DNA of 64,000 bases from Bacteroidia bacterium (lineage in GTDB: Bacteria > Bacteroidota > Bacteroidia > Bacteroidales > Dysgonomonadaceae). Of this stretch, positions 33,419 through 42,164 are shown piece by piece. Below the pieces are notes generated by a model. It had not been told where the DNA came from. It was given only the letters and a program-made list of their open reading frames with translations, and searched no databases. The position numbers were made by a program, and so were the translations under genes. The first letter of the stretch is position 1; each line of letters opens with the position of its first letter. The DNA lies in contig JAUNUM010000001.1 of the NCBI GenBank assembly GCA_030538215.1, positions 63,472-127,471 on the forward strand, read 5' to 3'.

Positions 33419-34441
33419 ATGAAAATTGGAATCCTCACCTCGGGCGGCGACTGTCCCGGAATTAACGCAACTATACGCGGCGTTGGAAAAACAGCCATTA
33501 ACAATTACGGAATGGAAGTAGTTGGAATTCAAAACGGGTTTTCCGGCCTACTTTATAAAGACGTTATCGAATTGACCGACGCCTCGCTATCGGGTATTCT
33601 CAACCTGGGGGGAACTATTCTTGGAACCGCTCGCGAGAAAGTATTCCGCAAAAAAATAACTTCTCCTGATGAAAAAGATCAAGAAGAGATAAAAAGATGC
33701 TATAATGAACTTGGACTCGACTGTTTGGTTTGCATCGGTGGGAACGGTACGCAACGCACAACGTGGATGCTCTCCGAATTAGGATTAAATGTTATAGGAA
33801 TTCCTAAAACCATTGATAATGATGTGTACGGAACCGATGTTACTTTCGGGTTCGATACTGCCGTAAATATCGCAACTGATGCTATCGATCGCCTGCACTC
33901 CACAGCAAGTTCGCATCGTCGTGTTATGGTTATCGAATTAATGGGACATCACGCCGGATGGATTACATTACATGCCGGAATGGCTGGTGGAGCCGACATT
34001 ATTCTACTTCCCGAACTGGGCTACAATATGAAAGTGATTATCGATAAGATAAAAAAACGGATGGAAATAGGGAAAGCCTATTCTATTGTGGCAGTCGCCG
34101 AAGGAATTGAAATTCAAGGCAGTAATGAAAGGCCTGCGATGTATTTTGCTAAAGAGATTGAGAAACAAACGGGATTTGAAACCCGTGAAACCGTTCTCGG
34201 ATATATTCAGCGTGGTGGTTCACCTTCACCGGCAGACCGAAACTTAGGAACATTACTCGGTGGTCACGCCGCAAAGCTTATCCACGAAGGAAAATTTGGT
34301 CGAATGACCGCAAAAATAAATAACCAAATATCGGATATCCCTTTGAAAGAAGTGGCGGGAAAACTTCGTTTAGTAACTGAAGACACGCCTTTGGTACAGC
34401 AAGGAAAGAGAATGGGAATCTCATTTGGAGTTTGGGCATAA
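33419..34441 (+). CDS. pfkA: 6-phosphofructokinase
   Basis: The 340-residue protein has the PFK fold: TSGGDCPGINATIRG, CIGGNGTQ at about 105-112, GIPKTIDNDVYGTD at 128-140 with the catalytic Asp (D133), HHAGWITL, and VLGYIQRGGSPSPADR. It makes fructose 1,6-bisphosphate. The donor is ambiguous: the Gly of GGxG that fits ATP is kept, but Asn replaces the usual Asp before it, and PKTIDND (Lys) is the form common in PPi-using and mixed groups. A -7-like TTCCTTTG is at 33380. Confidence 0.92.
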   Translation: MKIGILTSGGDCPGINATIRGVGKTAINNYGMEVVGIQNGFSGLLYKDVIELTDASLSGILNLGGTILGTAREKVFRKKITSPDEKDQEEIKRCYNELGLDCLVCIGGNGTQRTTWMLSELGLNVIGIPKTIDNDVYGTDVTFGFDTAVNIATDAIDRLHSTASSHRRVMVIELMGHHAGWITLHAGMAGGADIILLPELGYNMKVIIDKIKKRMEIGKAYSIVAVAEGIEIQGSNERPAMYFAKEIEKQTGFETRETVLGYIQRGGSPSPADRNLGTLLGGHAAKLIHEGKFGRMTAKINNQISDIPLKEVAGKLRLVTEDTPLVQQGKRMGISFGVWA

Positions 34442-34444
34442 AGT

Positions 34445-34476
34445 AAAAACGCATCGGAATCCGATGCGTTTTTTTA
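34445..34476. terminator. bidirectional terminator pfkA / rnc
   Basis: The arms AAAAACGCATCGG and CCGATGCGTTTTT with loop AAT separate the convergent pfkA and rnc genes. Confidence 0.95.
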
Positions 34477-35304
34477 TTTCAATACTTTGTCTAATGGTAA
34501 GTCTTCTTCCTCTGATTTTTCAATTTCAGTAGAAATATTTTTATTCAAAGCCAATAACTTTTCCAACAATTCGTTATCGTTACGCAATTTTTTAATGGCT
34601 TTTTTTGCAGCTTTCTGATGCGATTCTTTTTTAGAATATCCTCGGCCCGAACCTAAATCCATACCACCGACAATAACTCTCGATTCAAAAATAGGGTTAT
34701 TTTGCTCGTCATACGAAGAACTGGTCACTTCAAAACCAACTTCTATTTTGTATTTCTGTCCCCACTCTATCAAACGCGATTTAAAATCCACCTCGCTTCT
34801 CAATACCGTATCAATGTTGATATGCTGTTTAATGAGCGTTTCAAAAACAAAGCTCTTCGCTACACGATAACCCTGATCGAGATAAATTGCACCAATCAAT
34901 GCTTCAAGCGCATCGCCGTAAATATTAGTATTGTGAGCAAGATTTCGGGTAGAGGAGGTAATAATTTTATCGATCCCGATTTCAATAGCAATTTTGTTCA
35001 ACGTTTCGCGTTGAACAATTCTTGAACGAGTGCTGGTGAGAAATCCTTCTTTTTTATTCTCGAATTTTTTGTATAAAATATCGGCAACAATAGCATCAAG
35101 AATAGCATCACCCAAGAACTCAAGACGTTCGTTATTAACCCACCTTCCTGAATTCGAGCGCATTGATGACGACCTGTGTGTCAACGCTTCGTGGTACAGA
35201 TCAATTCTATCGGGATAAAATCCCAGCATTTTATAGAATGAGAAGTAAGGCTCCTTTCCCTTGTGTGGGATAGCCCTTACTTTTCGCATAAATTTTCTTA
35301 ACAC
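34474..35304 (-). CDS. rnc: ribonuclease III
   Basis: The 276-residue protein has the RNase III signature NNERLEFLGDAILDAI with its acidic cluster, a second acidic site at NIYGDALEALIGAIYLD, and a C-terminal dsRNA-binding domain (FKSRLIEWGQKYK...GSGRGYSKKESHQKAAKKA). An acidic tail follows. It processes rRNA and other double-stranded RNA. It is the last gene of acpP-fabF-rnc, the order typical of many bacteria. Confidence 0.96.
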   Translation of the reverse strand: MLRKFMRKVRAIPHKGKEPYFSFYKMLGFYPDRIDLYHEALTHRSSSMRSNSGRWVNNERLEFLGDAILDAIVADILYKKFENKKEGFLTSTRSRIVQRETLNKIAIEIGIDKIITSSTRNLAHNTNIYGDALEALIGAIYLDQGYRVAKSFVFETLIKQHINIDTVLRSEVDFKSRLIEWGQKYKIEVGFEVTSSSYDEQNNPIFESRVIVGGMDLGSGRGYSKKESHQKAAKKAIKKLRNDNELLEKLLALNKNISTEIEKSEEEDLPLDKVLK

Positions 35305-35305
35305 A

Positions 35306-36568
35306 TTACTTGTTGAATTTCTTTAGAATAACGCTTGCGTTATGGCCTCCAAAGCCAAAAGTATTCGATAGTACAGCTTTTAACTCGCGTTTTTGAGCTT
35401 TATTGAATGTAAAGTTAAGATTATAATCAATTTCCGGATCTTTGTCACCTTCGGTAAAGTTAATAGTCGGAGGAACTATCTGGTTCTCAAGAGCAAGAAT
35501 ACAAAACATGGCTTCCAAGGATCCGGCTGCACCCAACAGGTGTCCCGTCATCGATTTGGTTGCGCTTATGTTCAACTTGTAACTGTGCTCTCCAAATACA
35601 TCCAAAATAGCTTTCACTTCCGAAATATCGCCTACCGGCGTGGATGTTCCGTGAACGTTAATATAATCTATCTCTTCGGGTTGCATTTCTGCATCTTCCA
35701 AGGCGTTACGCATCACGAGCTTGGCTCCCAATCCTTCGGGATGCGAAGCGGTGAGGTGATAAGCATCAGCCGACATTCCGGCTCCGGCAACTTCGGCGTA
35801 AATATGTGCCCCGCGCGCAAGAGCGTGTTCCAATTCTTCAAGAATTAAACACGAAGCTCCTTCACCCATCACAAAACCATCACGACTGGCGCTAAAAGGA
35901 CGCGAAGCCGTTTCGGGCGAATCGTTTCGGGTAGAAAGTGCGTGCATAGCGTTAAATCCGCCAACTGCCGACGGGCTAATAGTTGCTTCCGCTCCGCCTG
36001 TTACAATAACGTTTGCCTTGTTGAGTCTGATAAGGTTAAAAGCATCGGCTATGGCATTTGTGGATGATGCGCAAGCCGAAACTGTTGCGTAATTAGGACC
36101 TCTCAGTCCGTAAATCATAGAGATATGCCCGGCGGCGATATCGGCTATCATTTTCGGAATGAAAAATGGATTAAATCGGGGACCTTTGTCTTGTTCAACA
36201 AAATAATTACCAACCTCATCTTCAAAAGTTTTGATACCTCCGATTCCGGCAGAAAAAATAACGCCGATTCGGTTCGTGTCTTCTTTTTCCAGATCGAGCC
36301 CCGAATTTTCTATCGCTTCTTTTGCCGACTTTAACGCCAACTGCGAATAGCGGTCGAACCTTCTGGCCTCTTTTCTGTCGAAAAGCTCATTAGGATCAAA
36401 ATTCTTTACCTCACAAGCAAATTGTGTTTTGAATAAAGATGCATCGAAAAGAGTAATAGGCCCGGCTCCGCTTTTTCCCGCCACGGCGTTTTCCCATGTT
36501 GTTTTAACATCGCCTCCCAGCGGCGTTACGGCACCCAGGCCTGTTACTACTACTCTTTTTAACTCCAT
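35306..36568 (-). CDS. fabF: 3-oxoacyl-ACP synthase II
   Basis: The 420-residue protein has the KAS II catalytic triad: Cys in ATVSACASSTNAI, His in INVHGTSTPVGD and His in MTGHLLGAAG. It begins RVVVTGLGAVTPLG. It condenses malonyl-ACP with acyl-ACP in fatty acid elongation. It lies 20 bp after acpP and 1 bp before rnc. Confidence 0.97.
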   Translation of the reverse strand: MELKRVVVTGLGAVTPLGGDVKTTWENAVAGKSGAGPITLFDASLFKTQFACEVKNFDPNELFDRKEARRFDRYSQLALKSAKEAIENSGLDLEKEDTNRIGVIFSAGIGGIKTFEDEVGNYFVEQDKGPRFNPFFIPKMIADIAAGHISMIYGLRGPNYATVSACASSTNAIADAFNLIRLNKANVIVTGGAEATISPSAVGGFNAMHALSTRNDSPETASRPFSASRDGFVMGEGASCLILEELEHALARGAHIYAEVAGAGMSADAYHLTASHPEGLGAKLVMRNALEDAEMQPEEIDYINVHGTSTPVGDISEVKAILDVFGEHSYKLNISATKSMTGHLLGAAGSLEAMFCILALENQIVPPTINFTEGDKDPEIDYNLNFTFNKAQKRELKAVLSNTFGFGGHNASVILKKFNK

Positions 36569-36588
36569 GAATTTTGAATTATGGATTC

Positions 36589-36825
36589 TTATTTAGCATG
36601 TTGCTCAACGTAAGCAACAGCATCGCCTACAGTAGAGATTTTTTCAGCTTGATCGTCTGGAATTGAGATGTTGAATTCTTTTTCGAATTCCATGATTAAC
36701 TCAACAGTATCAAGTGAATCAGCTCCCAAATCATTGGTGAAACTGGCGGTTTCTGTTACTTCAGACTCTTCAACACCTAATTTATCGACAATGATCGATT
36801 TTACTCTTTGTGCTACTTCAGACAT
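36589..36825 (-). CDS. acpP: acyl carrier protein
   Basis: The 78-residue acidic protein has the phosphopantetheine site [13 protein letters not shown] with Ser37. It carries acyl chains as the 4'-phosphopantetheine thioester. It is the first gene of the acpP-fabF-rnc unit and faces purN across an AT-rich 158-bp region. Confidence 0.98.
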   Translation of the reverse strand: MSEVAQRVKSIIVDKLGVEESEVTETASFTNDLGADSLDTVELIMEFEKEFNISIPDDQAEKISTVGDAVAYVEQHAK

Positions 36826-36983
36826 AACTTTTTATTAATTAAATTAGTAAATAAAGATATTTTCTTTTTAATTTTGTGGATGCAAAGTAAATCAATTTTT
36901 CTTTAACCACACAATTTTTCAATCATTAAATTCAAAAAAAGTGCACATTTGTTGATTTTTTGTGCAAAATTAAAATATATTAT

Positions 36984-37553
36984 ATGAAGAGAATAGCCAT
37001 ATTTGCCTCAGGTAGCGGATCGAATGCCGAAAATATTATTCAATATTTTTCAGGTAGCGATGAAGTTGAAGTTTCACTGATACTTTCCAATAAAAAAGAC
37101 GCTTTTGTACATGAAAGAGCAAAAAAAATGGGGATTCCTTCCTATACATATAATAAAAAAGAGTTTGATGAAGCCGAATTAATTCTGGAAACGATGCGAC
37201 AATACGAAATTGATTTTATCGTACTGGCAGGTTTTCTGCTAAAAGTCTCGCATCCTATTCTTGTAGCTTTTCCAAATAGAATAATCAATATTCATCCGGC
37301 ATTACTGCCTAAATATGGCGGAAAAGGGATGTACGGCGAGCGCGTTCATCGTGCAGTTGTTGACGCCGGAGAGAAAGAATCAGGAATATCCATACATTAT
37401 GTAAATGAACATTACGACGAAGGTGATATAATATTTCAAGCCACTTGCAAAATCTCATCTAATGACTCTTTCGATGATGTCGCTCAAAAGGTGCATCAGC
37501 TGGAATACAAACATTTTCCTCAAATAATAGAAAAACTTGTTTTAAATAAGTAA
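36984..37553 (+). CDS. purN: phosphoribosylglycinamide formyltransferase
   Basis: The 189-residue protein has IAIFASGSGSNAENII (substrate loop), the catalytic INIHPALLPKYGGKGMYG and HYVNEHYDEGDIIFQ with the Asp. It uses 10-formyl-THF to formylate GAR. The ATG at 36984 is chosen because it places the Rossmann strand at the N-terminus; an upstream in-frame start eight codons earlier has no support. Confidence 0.95.
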   Translation: MKRIAIFASGSGSNAENIIQYFSGSDEVEVSLILSNKKDAFVHERAKKMGIPSYTYNKKEFDEAELILETMRQYEIDFIVLAGFLLKVSHPILVAFPNRIINIHPALLPKYGGKGMYGERVHRAVVDAGEKESGISIHYVNEHYDEGDIIFQATCKISSNDSFDDVAQKVHQLEYKHFPQIIEKLVLNK

Positions 37554-37574
37554 CGGAAAATAAAAAAATAGTAT

Positions 37575-37582
37575 TACCTTTG
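37575..37582 (+). promoter_or_regulatory. -7 box of tRNA-Leu
   Basis: TACCTTTG ends 23 bp before the tRNA 5' end. Confidence 0.7.
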
Positions 37583-37605
37583 CACTCGCAAACAAAACGC
37601 TGCAA

Positions 37606-37687
37606 GCGGTCGTGGCGTAATTGGTAGCCGCGCTAGACTTAGGATCTAGTGCCGAGAGGCGTGGGGGTTCGAGTCCCTTCGACCGCA
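37606..37687 (+). tRNA. tRNA-Leu (anticodon TAG)
   Basis: The acceptor arms GCGGTCG and CGACCGC pair fully, followed by discriminator A. The anticodon stem CTAGA/TCTAG holds the loop CTTAGGA, giving anticodon TAG. The variable arm is long (type II), as in Leu tRNAs, and the T loop is TTCGAGT. CCA is not encoded. Confidence 0.96.
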
Positions 37688-37688
37688 C

Positions 37689-37725
37689 AAAACTCCTTTT
37701 AGAATAATCTGAAAGGAGTTTTTTT
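37689..37725. terminator. terminator downstream of tRNA-Leu
   Basis: AAACTCCTTT pairs with AAAGGAGTTT, followed by a T-run on the plus strand. The T-run overlaps the stop codon of the small convergent gene. Confidence 0.85.
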
Positions 37726-37885
37726 ATTTCGTTTTCTGCATATTTTCGGGATTAAATTCACACGCATTGCAGCTACCGCAGAATCCCGATTCCTTTTTCA
37801 CGAAAAAGAAACGATAAATTCCGCGAATAACCATAAGGGAGACAACAATGCCGATGATGATAACTATAAATATTTGTATGTCCAT
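37724..37885 (-). CDS. FeoB-associated Cys-rich membrane protein
   Basis: This 53-residue protein has one N-terminal membrane helix (IFIVIIIGIVVSLMVI), a basic stretch and a Cys motif CGSCNAC at residues 36-42. It matches the small FeoB-associated proteins found next to feoB in Bacteroidetes and Firmicutes, which are thought to assist ferrous iron transport. It lies 30 bp downstream of feoAB, on the same strand. Its stop codon falls in the T-run of the tRNA terminator. Confidence 0.88.
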   Translation of the reverse strand: MDIQIFIVIIIGIVVSLMVIRGIYRFFFVKKESGFCGSCNACEFNPENMQKTK

Positions 37886-37915
37886 ATTTTTACAACAAAC
37901 TGATACCTAAAATGT

Positions 37916-40396
37916 TTAAAAAACGAAGCTACCTACCTGATAAACTAAAAACGCCACAAACCAAGCCAATCCCGTGGAATAAACCACGCTGAAAAGCGCC
38001 CATCGCCACGAATGGGATTCTTCTTTAATGGCTACAATTGTAGCAATACACGGGAAATAAATCAGTATAAACAGTAAAAATCCGATAACGACAAGTGGTG
38101 AAAAAACGGGTGAGCCATCGGCATGTGTTTCGGATAGCAATCGGGTTTGGAGCGACTGCTGGTCTTCGCTGTCGCCGGTGTAAAGCACGCCCATGGTGCT
38201 GATTACAATTTCTTTCGCTGCCATTCCAGACAACAAACTTACCGAAATTTTCCAATCGAAACCCAACGGGCGCATAACAGGTTCCATAAAATGACCAATT
38301 TTTCCGATATAGGAATTTACCTGATGTTCGGTATTTCTTGTGTGCTCCACTTCCGAAATCATTTCAGCTTTTTCATCGCTGTTTATCGACAAGGTTTCAA
38401 TTTGTGCTATTCGCGTATCAAACACGGCTTCACGCTCTTTGTTTTGTGGAAAATATCCCAAAAACCAGATGATTATGGATGCAATCAGAATGGGACCACC
38501 CATTTTCAGTAAATACTGCTTGGCGCGTTCCCACATGTGGATAATTACCGATTTAAACGTGGGCATGCGGTATGGCGGCAACTCCATCACAAACGGCGTA
38601 TCTTCTTTGGTAAAAAATTGCTTGCGAAGCATGATCGCCGTCAGAATAGCCACTAAAATTCCCACTCCGTACAAACCGAGCATAATAAAGCTGCCGTTTC
38701 GGGGGAAAAATGCACTCACAAACAAAATATAAACCGGCAACCGGGCGCTACACGACATAAACGGCACGATAAGCATGGTAATCATGCGACTGCTTCGGCT
38801 CTCGATGGTACGCGTTGACATCACGGCGGGAACATTACAACCGAATCCCATAATAAGCGGGATAAACGATTTTCCGTGCAACCCGATGTTGTGCATCAGC
38901 TTATCCATGATAAACGCTGCACGCGCCATGTAACCCGAGTCTTCCATAAACGCGATAAACGCGTACAAAATTACGATATTCGGCAGAAAAACTATAACGC
39001 CGCCTACCCCACCGATAACTCCGTCAACAAGCAGATCTTTGAGCGGGCCTTCGGTCATGTTACCACGTATTAAATTCCCGATTTCGGCAACAATCCACTC
39101 AATCCATTCCATCGGATAAGCGCCGAGCCGGAATGTGGCTTCGAACATAATCCACAGAAAAATAAAGAAAAGCGGAAGTCCCAAATATTTATTCGCCAGA
39201 ATGGAATCGAGAGCGGTGGTTTTATCTTCAAATTTGGTCTTTTCGCTAAGTGTTTCTTTGAGTGCACCGGCAATAAATCCGTATCGGGCGTTGGTAAAAG
39301 CCGATTCGGGATCTTCTTTCAACAGCTTTTCAATATAGTCTCGTTCTTTGTCCCTACGAGCTATAAGTTCTTTGCTTTTATCGTGACTGCCGATTGTTTC
39401 TTCTACTTCTTTATCGCCTTCCAGCAATTTAATGCTGATATATCGTTTGGGCATGTTCATTTGCGAAAAGCCGTTGACTGACAAATCGCGACACATAATG
39501 CCTATGGATTTCTCCAATACGCGCCCGTAAGGGACTTTTATGTTATGAGAATTGTTTTCCGATTCGTGAATCTGAATCACATTTTCCAGCAACTCGGGAA
39601 TACCAAATCCTTTTTTCCCGACCGTTGGAACAATAGGAACGTTCAGCATTTCGGAAAGTGATTGATGATTAAACTTCCGGCCGCTTTTCTCAAGCTCATC
39701 GTACATGTTGAGCGCCACCACCATCGGTTTTTCCAACTCGATAAGTTCGGTCGTCAAATACAAGTTTCGCTCCAAAGCTGATGCAGACACCACGTTAATG
39801 ATGACATCGGGTTTTTCTTCGAAAATAAATTTTCTTACAAACAACTCTTCGGGAGAATAAGCCGATAAGGAGTAGGTGCCGGGAAGATCGGTTAATATAA
39901 ACTTATATCCGTTGTGTCTCAGTGTTCCCTCTTTAGCATCAACAGTTACGCCGCTGTAGTTTCCCACATGCTCGCGAGCGCCCGATGCCAGGTTGAAAAT
40001 AGATGTTTTTCCGGCGTTGGGGTTTCCTATCAGTGCTACACGGATGGTTTTCGTGTTTCCGTTCTTGGAATTCTGCCCATCGTAAAGCAATTGATCGGTA
40101 AAATCTGCTTCCTGGAGTTCATTTTCAACATCTTCAAATTTTCCATTATCCGAAATATACAGCACATCTTCTTTCAGTTTCGAAATCTCAATCATCACCG
40201 CTTCGCTGCGGCGCAACGAAACTTCGTACTCCATGATGCCGTATTTGATGGGGTCTTTCAGTGGAGCATTCAGTATCGATTTCACCTCTTGTCCGCGCAC
40301 GAATCCCATTTCGAGAATCCGTTTCCGAAACGCTCCCGATCCGCTCACTTTTACAATGAATGCCTTATCTCCGGTTTGTAGTTCTGAAAGTCGCAT
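37916..40396 (-). CDS. feoB: ferrous iron transporter, FeoA-FeoB fusion
   Basis: The 826-residue protein starts with a FeoA domain (MRLSELQTGDKAFIVKVSG, about residues 1-75). The GTPase domain follows, with GNPNAGKTS (G1, 124-132), SGVTVDAKEG (switch I) and DLPGTYS (G3, 170). A helical region and a membrane part with two Gate motifs (GFGCNVPAVMSTRTI and PFMSCSARLPVYILF) complete the protein. It imports Fe2+ across the inner membrane under low oxygen. I chose the ATG at 40396, not one 12 codons upstream, because a TTCCTTTG -7-like box lies in that upstream stretch. Confidence 0.96.
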   Translation of the reverse strand: MRLSELQTGDKAFIVKVSGSGAFRKRILEMGFVRGQEVKSILNAPLKDPIKYGIMEYEVSLRRSEAVMIEISKLKEDVLYISDNGKFEDVENELQEADFTDQLLYDGQNSKNGNTKTIRVALIGNPNAGKTSIFNLASGAREHVGNYSGVTVDAKEGTLRHNGYKFILTDLPGTYSLSAYSPEELFVRKFIFEEKPDVIINVVSASALERNLYLTTELIELEKPMVVALNMYDELEKSGRKFNHQSLSEMLNVPIVPTVGKKGFGIPELLENVIQIHESENNSHNIKVPYGRVLEKSIGIMCRDLSVNGFSQMNMPKRYISIKLLEGDKEVEETIGSHDKSKELIARRDKERDYIEKLLKEDPESAFTNARYGFIAGALKETLSEKTKFEDKTTALDSILANKYLGLPLFFIFLWIMFEATFRLGAYPMEWIEWIVAEIGNLIRGNMTEGPLKDLLVDGVIGGVGGVIVFLPNIVILYAFIAFMEDSGYMARAAFIMDKLMHNIGLHGKSFIPLIMGFGCNVPAVMSTRTIESRSSRMITMLIVPFMSCSARLPVYILFVSAFFPRNGSFIMLGLYGVGILVAILTAIMLRKQFFTKEDTPFVMELPPYRMPTFKSVIIHMWERAKQYLLKMGGPILIASIIIWFLGYFPQNKEREAVFDTRIAQIETLSINSDEKAEMISEVEHTRNTEHQVNSYIGKIGHFMEPVMRPLGFDWKISVSLLSGMAAKEIVISTMGVLYTGDSEDQQSLQTRLLSETHADGSPVFSPLVVIGFLLFILIYFPCIATIVAIKEESHSWRWALFSVVYSTGLAWFVAFLVYQVGSFVF

Positions 40397-40421
40397 AAAT
40401 GACAAATTCCTTTTCCGACTG

Positions 40422-40429
40422 CAAAGGAA
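40422..40429 (-). promoter_or_regulatory. -7-like box of feoAB
   Basis: TTCCTTTG on the minus strand, 25 bp before the ATG at 40396; first base deviates from TAnnTTTG. Confidence 0.45.
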
Positions 40430-40591
40430 CATATTTTTGCTGAAAAAAGCGAGATTTTAAGGTATATTATTTATAATGGGTATAAATAAACTCGCTCATG
40501 AAACTTTTTCCTAATTCTGGTGCAGCGTTTTTTTTAAAATTCCATCTTATATATATATTCAACTTTCACTAACCCAATTATCAATTATTTT

Positions 40592-41380
40592 ATGAGAAGA
40601 ATGTACGTATTGTTCCTATTTGGCATTTCGATTTTAGCCGTACATGCACAGAAAGACCCTATTTACCGAATCGGAATCGAGATAGGCGGTGGAGTATTAG
40701 AGGGTAACACTATCGGCGACAAATGGAATATCCGTCAAGATGTGGGCGGCTATAGTTCGCACAATTTACCTCACGATCATGAATTCGGAAGTAATTCCAG
40801 TTTCATATCTATGGGTATAAAATCGCAAGTTTCGCTGCTAAATGAACGAATAGATATTCTTTCGGGATTACATTTCACAATGTTCAACACCAGCATCAAA
40901 AATCATCGAAACAACGTGATTTACTTACGTATGGATAACCCTAATGCAGTTGAGTTTTATAAAATTTCGGGTATTAATGAAAAAGTCGGATACCTAAGTA
41001 TTCCATTGGAAATGAATTATCATTTTTTTCGGCGTAACGTTTTTAAACGAAGCCGTATTTCTCTCTTTGGAAAAGCTGGAGCCGAAGCCGGAATAAAGCT
41101 TTACGGAAATACAAATATCAATTTTGTATCGGACGCTATGAAATCACACGAAAAAGAGGTTCTACAAAGCCGGAATTTAAAACTCAACAATTTTTATTCG
41201 ACATTTTATCTCGGCTGTGGCTTTCAGTTTACTGATGGAAACGACATTCAATATAGCTATGAAGTGAAGCTACCGGGAGCTTTGCTCACAAAAAATAATA
41301 GCAACATTATTCGCCCCAATGCATTTGTGAGTGCTCACCTGTCTGTTAAATTTCCCATTCAACTAATTTTAAAAAAATAA
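40592..41380 (+). CDS. outer-membrane beta-barrel protein
   Basis: The 262-residue protein has a signal peptide (AVHAQ) and alternating beta strands (YRIGIEIGGGVLEG, FISMGIKSQVSLL, VGYLSIPLEMNYHFF, FYLGCGFQF, NAFVSAHLSVKFPIQ) like the PorT/OprF-type barrels of Bacteroidetes. Function unknown. It is followed 5 bp later by a lipoprotein gene, so the two likely work together in the outer membrane. Confidence 0.72.
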   Translation: MRRMYVLFLFGISILAVHAQKDPIYRIGIEIGGGVLEGNTIGDKWNIRQDVGGYSSHNLPHDHEFGSNSSFISMGIKSQVSLLNERIDILSGLHFTMFNTSIKNHRNNVIYLRMDNPNAVEFYKISGINEKVGYLSIPLEMNYHFFRRNVFKRSRISLFGKAGAEAGIKLYGNTNINFVSDAMKSHEKEVLQSRNLKLNNFYSTFYLGCGFQFTDGNDIQYSYEVKLPGALLTKNNSNIIRPNAFVSAHLSVKFPIQLILKK

Positions 41381-41385
41381 ATAAT

Positions 41386-41991
41386 ATGAAATATATCCAT
41401 TTTGCCCTTTTGTTTATATTTGCTACACTTGTTTTCACATCGTGCAACAATTCCGACGATTTTAAGCTAAGCCAATCTGTGTTTATTCATGATACGGATT
41501 ATCCGGGACTCCCCATCTATTCAGAATGGGGCTACAACACATTCGGCGCGTATTTAGACCGTACGCCGTTTATCTCAGATAATTATCTGATGCCTGTGAA
41601 AGTTATGGTAAAACCTGATACGTGCTTACTTGCCTTTACAGGGCGCACTCAGGTGAAATATGAAGAAGCCACGCTTACATTTTACCTCCTAAACGTTCAA
41701 CCAAAAACGTTTTTCGAACTACTTTCACTCGACAAAAGAACATTTGACTTAAGCGATAAGCATACAATAGTTTCTTTTCGTAACGGCACAAAAACAGATA
41801 CGCTTCGCGTTACCGAAGGAGTGTTTGTTATAAAAAAAGCGCAAAAATTGCTTGTAGATAAAGAAGAAAAAAAAGTAGTACTTTCGGGAACATTTTCAAT
41901 GAAAGCCTCAACCGGCAAAGAACCTATTTCCATTAATAATGGACGATTTGATGTGAGCGTAGATGATGTTAACTTTTTTGGAAAAAGATGA
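41386..41991 (+). CDS. hypothetical lipoprotein
   Basis: The 201-residue protein has an SPII signal (LVFTSC, Cys20). The mature part is beta-rich (VKVMVKPDTCLLAFTG, GVFVIKKAQKLLVDK, VVLSGTFSMKAS) and matches no family that I recognise. It is in operon with the barrel protein. Confidence 0.65.
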   Translation: MKYIHFALLFIFATLVFTSCNNSDDFKLSQSVFIHDTDYPGLPIYSEWGYNTFGAYLDRTPFISDNYLMPVKVMVKPDTCLLAFTGRTQVKYEEATLTFYLLNVQPKTFFELLSLDKRTFDLSDKHTIVSFRNGTKTDTLRVTEGVFVIKKAQKLLVDKEEKKVVLSGTFSMKASTGKEPISINNGRFDVSVDDVNFFGKR

Positions 41992-42164
41992 CACCTTTCC
42001 CTTATTCCCTATTGAATTTCATAGAGTTAAATTAATCTTTAATTCCGTAAAAATTAATAGTATCCAAAAGTTCTCGTGCAACTTTTTGTTTGTGGTGTTT
42101 TTCTTCCTATTTTTGTATATTAAGAAGAACTATAGCATAACAACAAAGTAAATACATCTATTTT

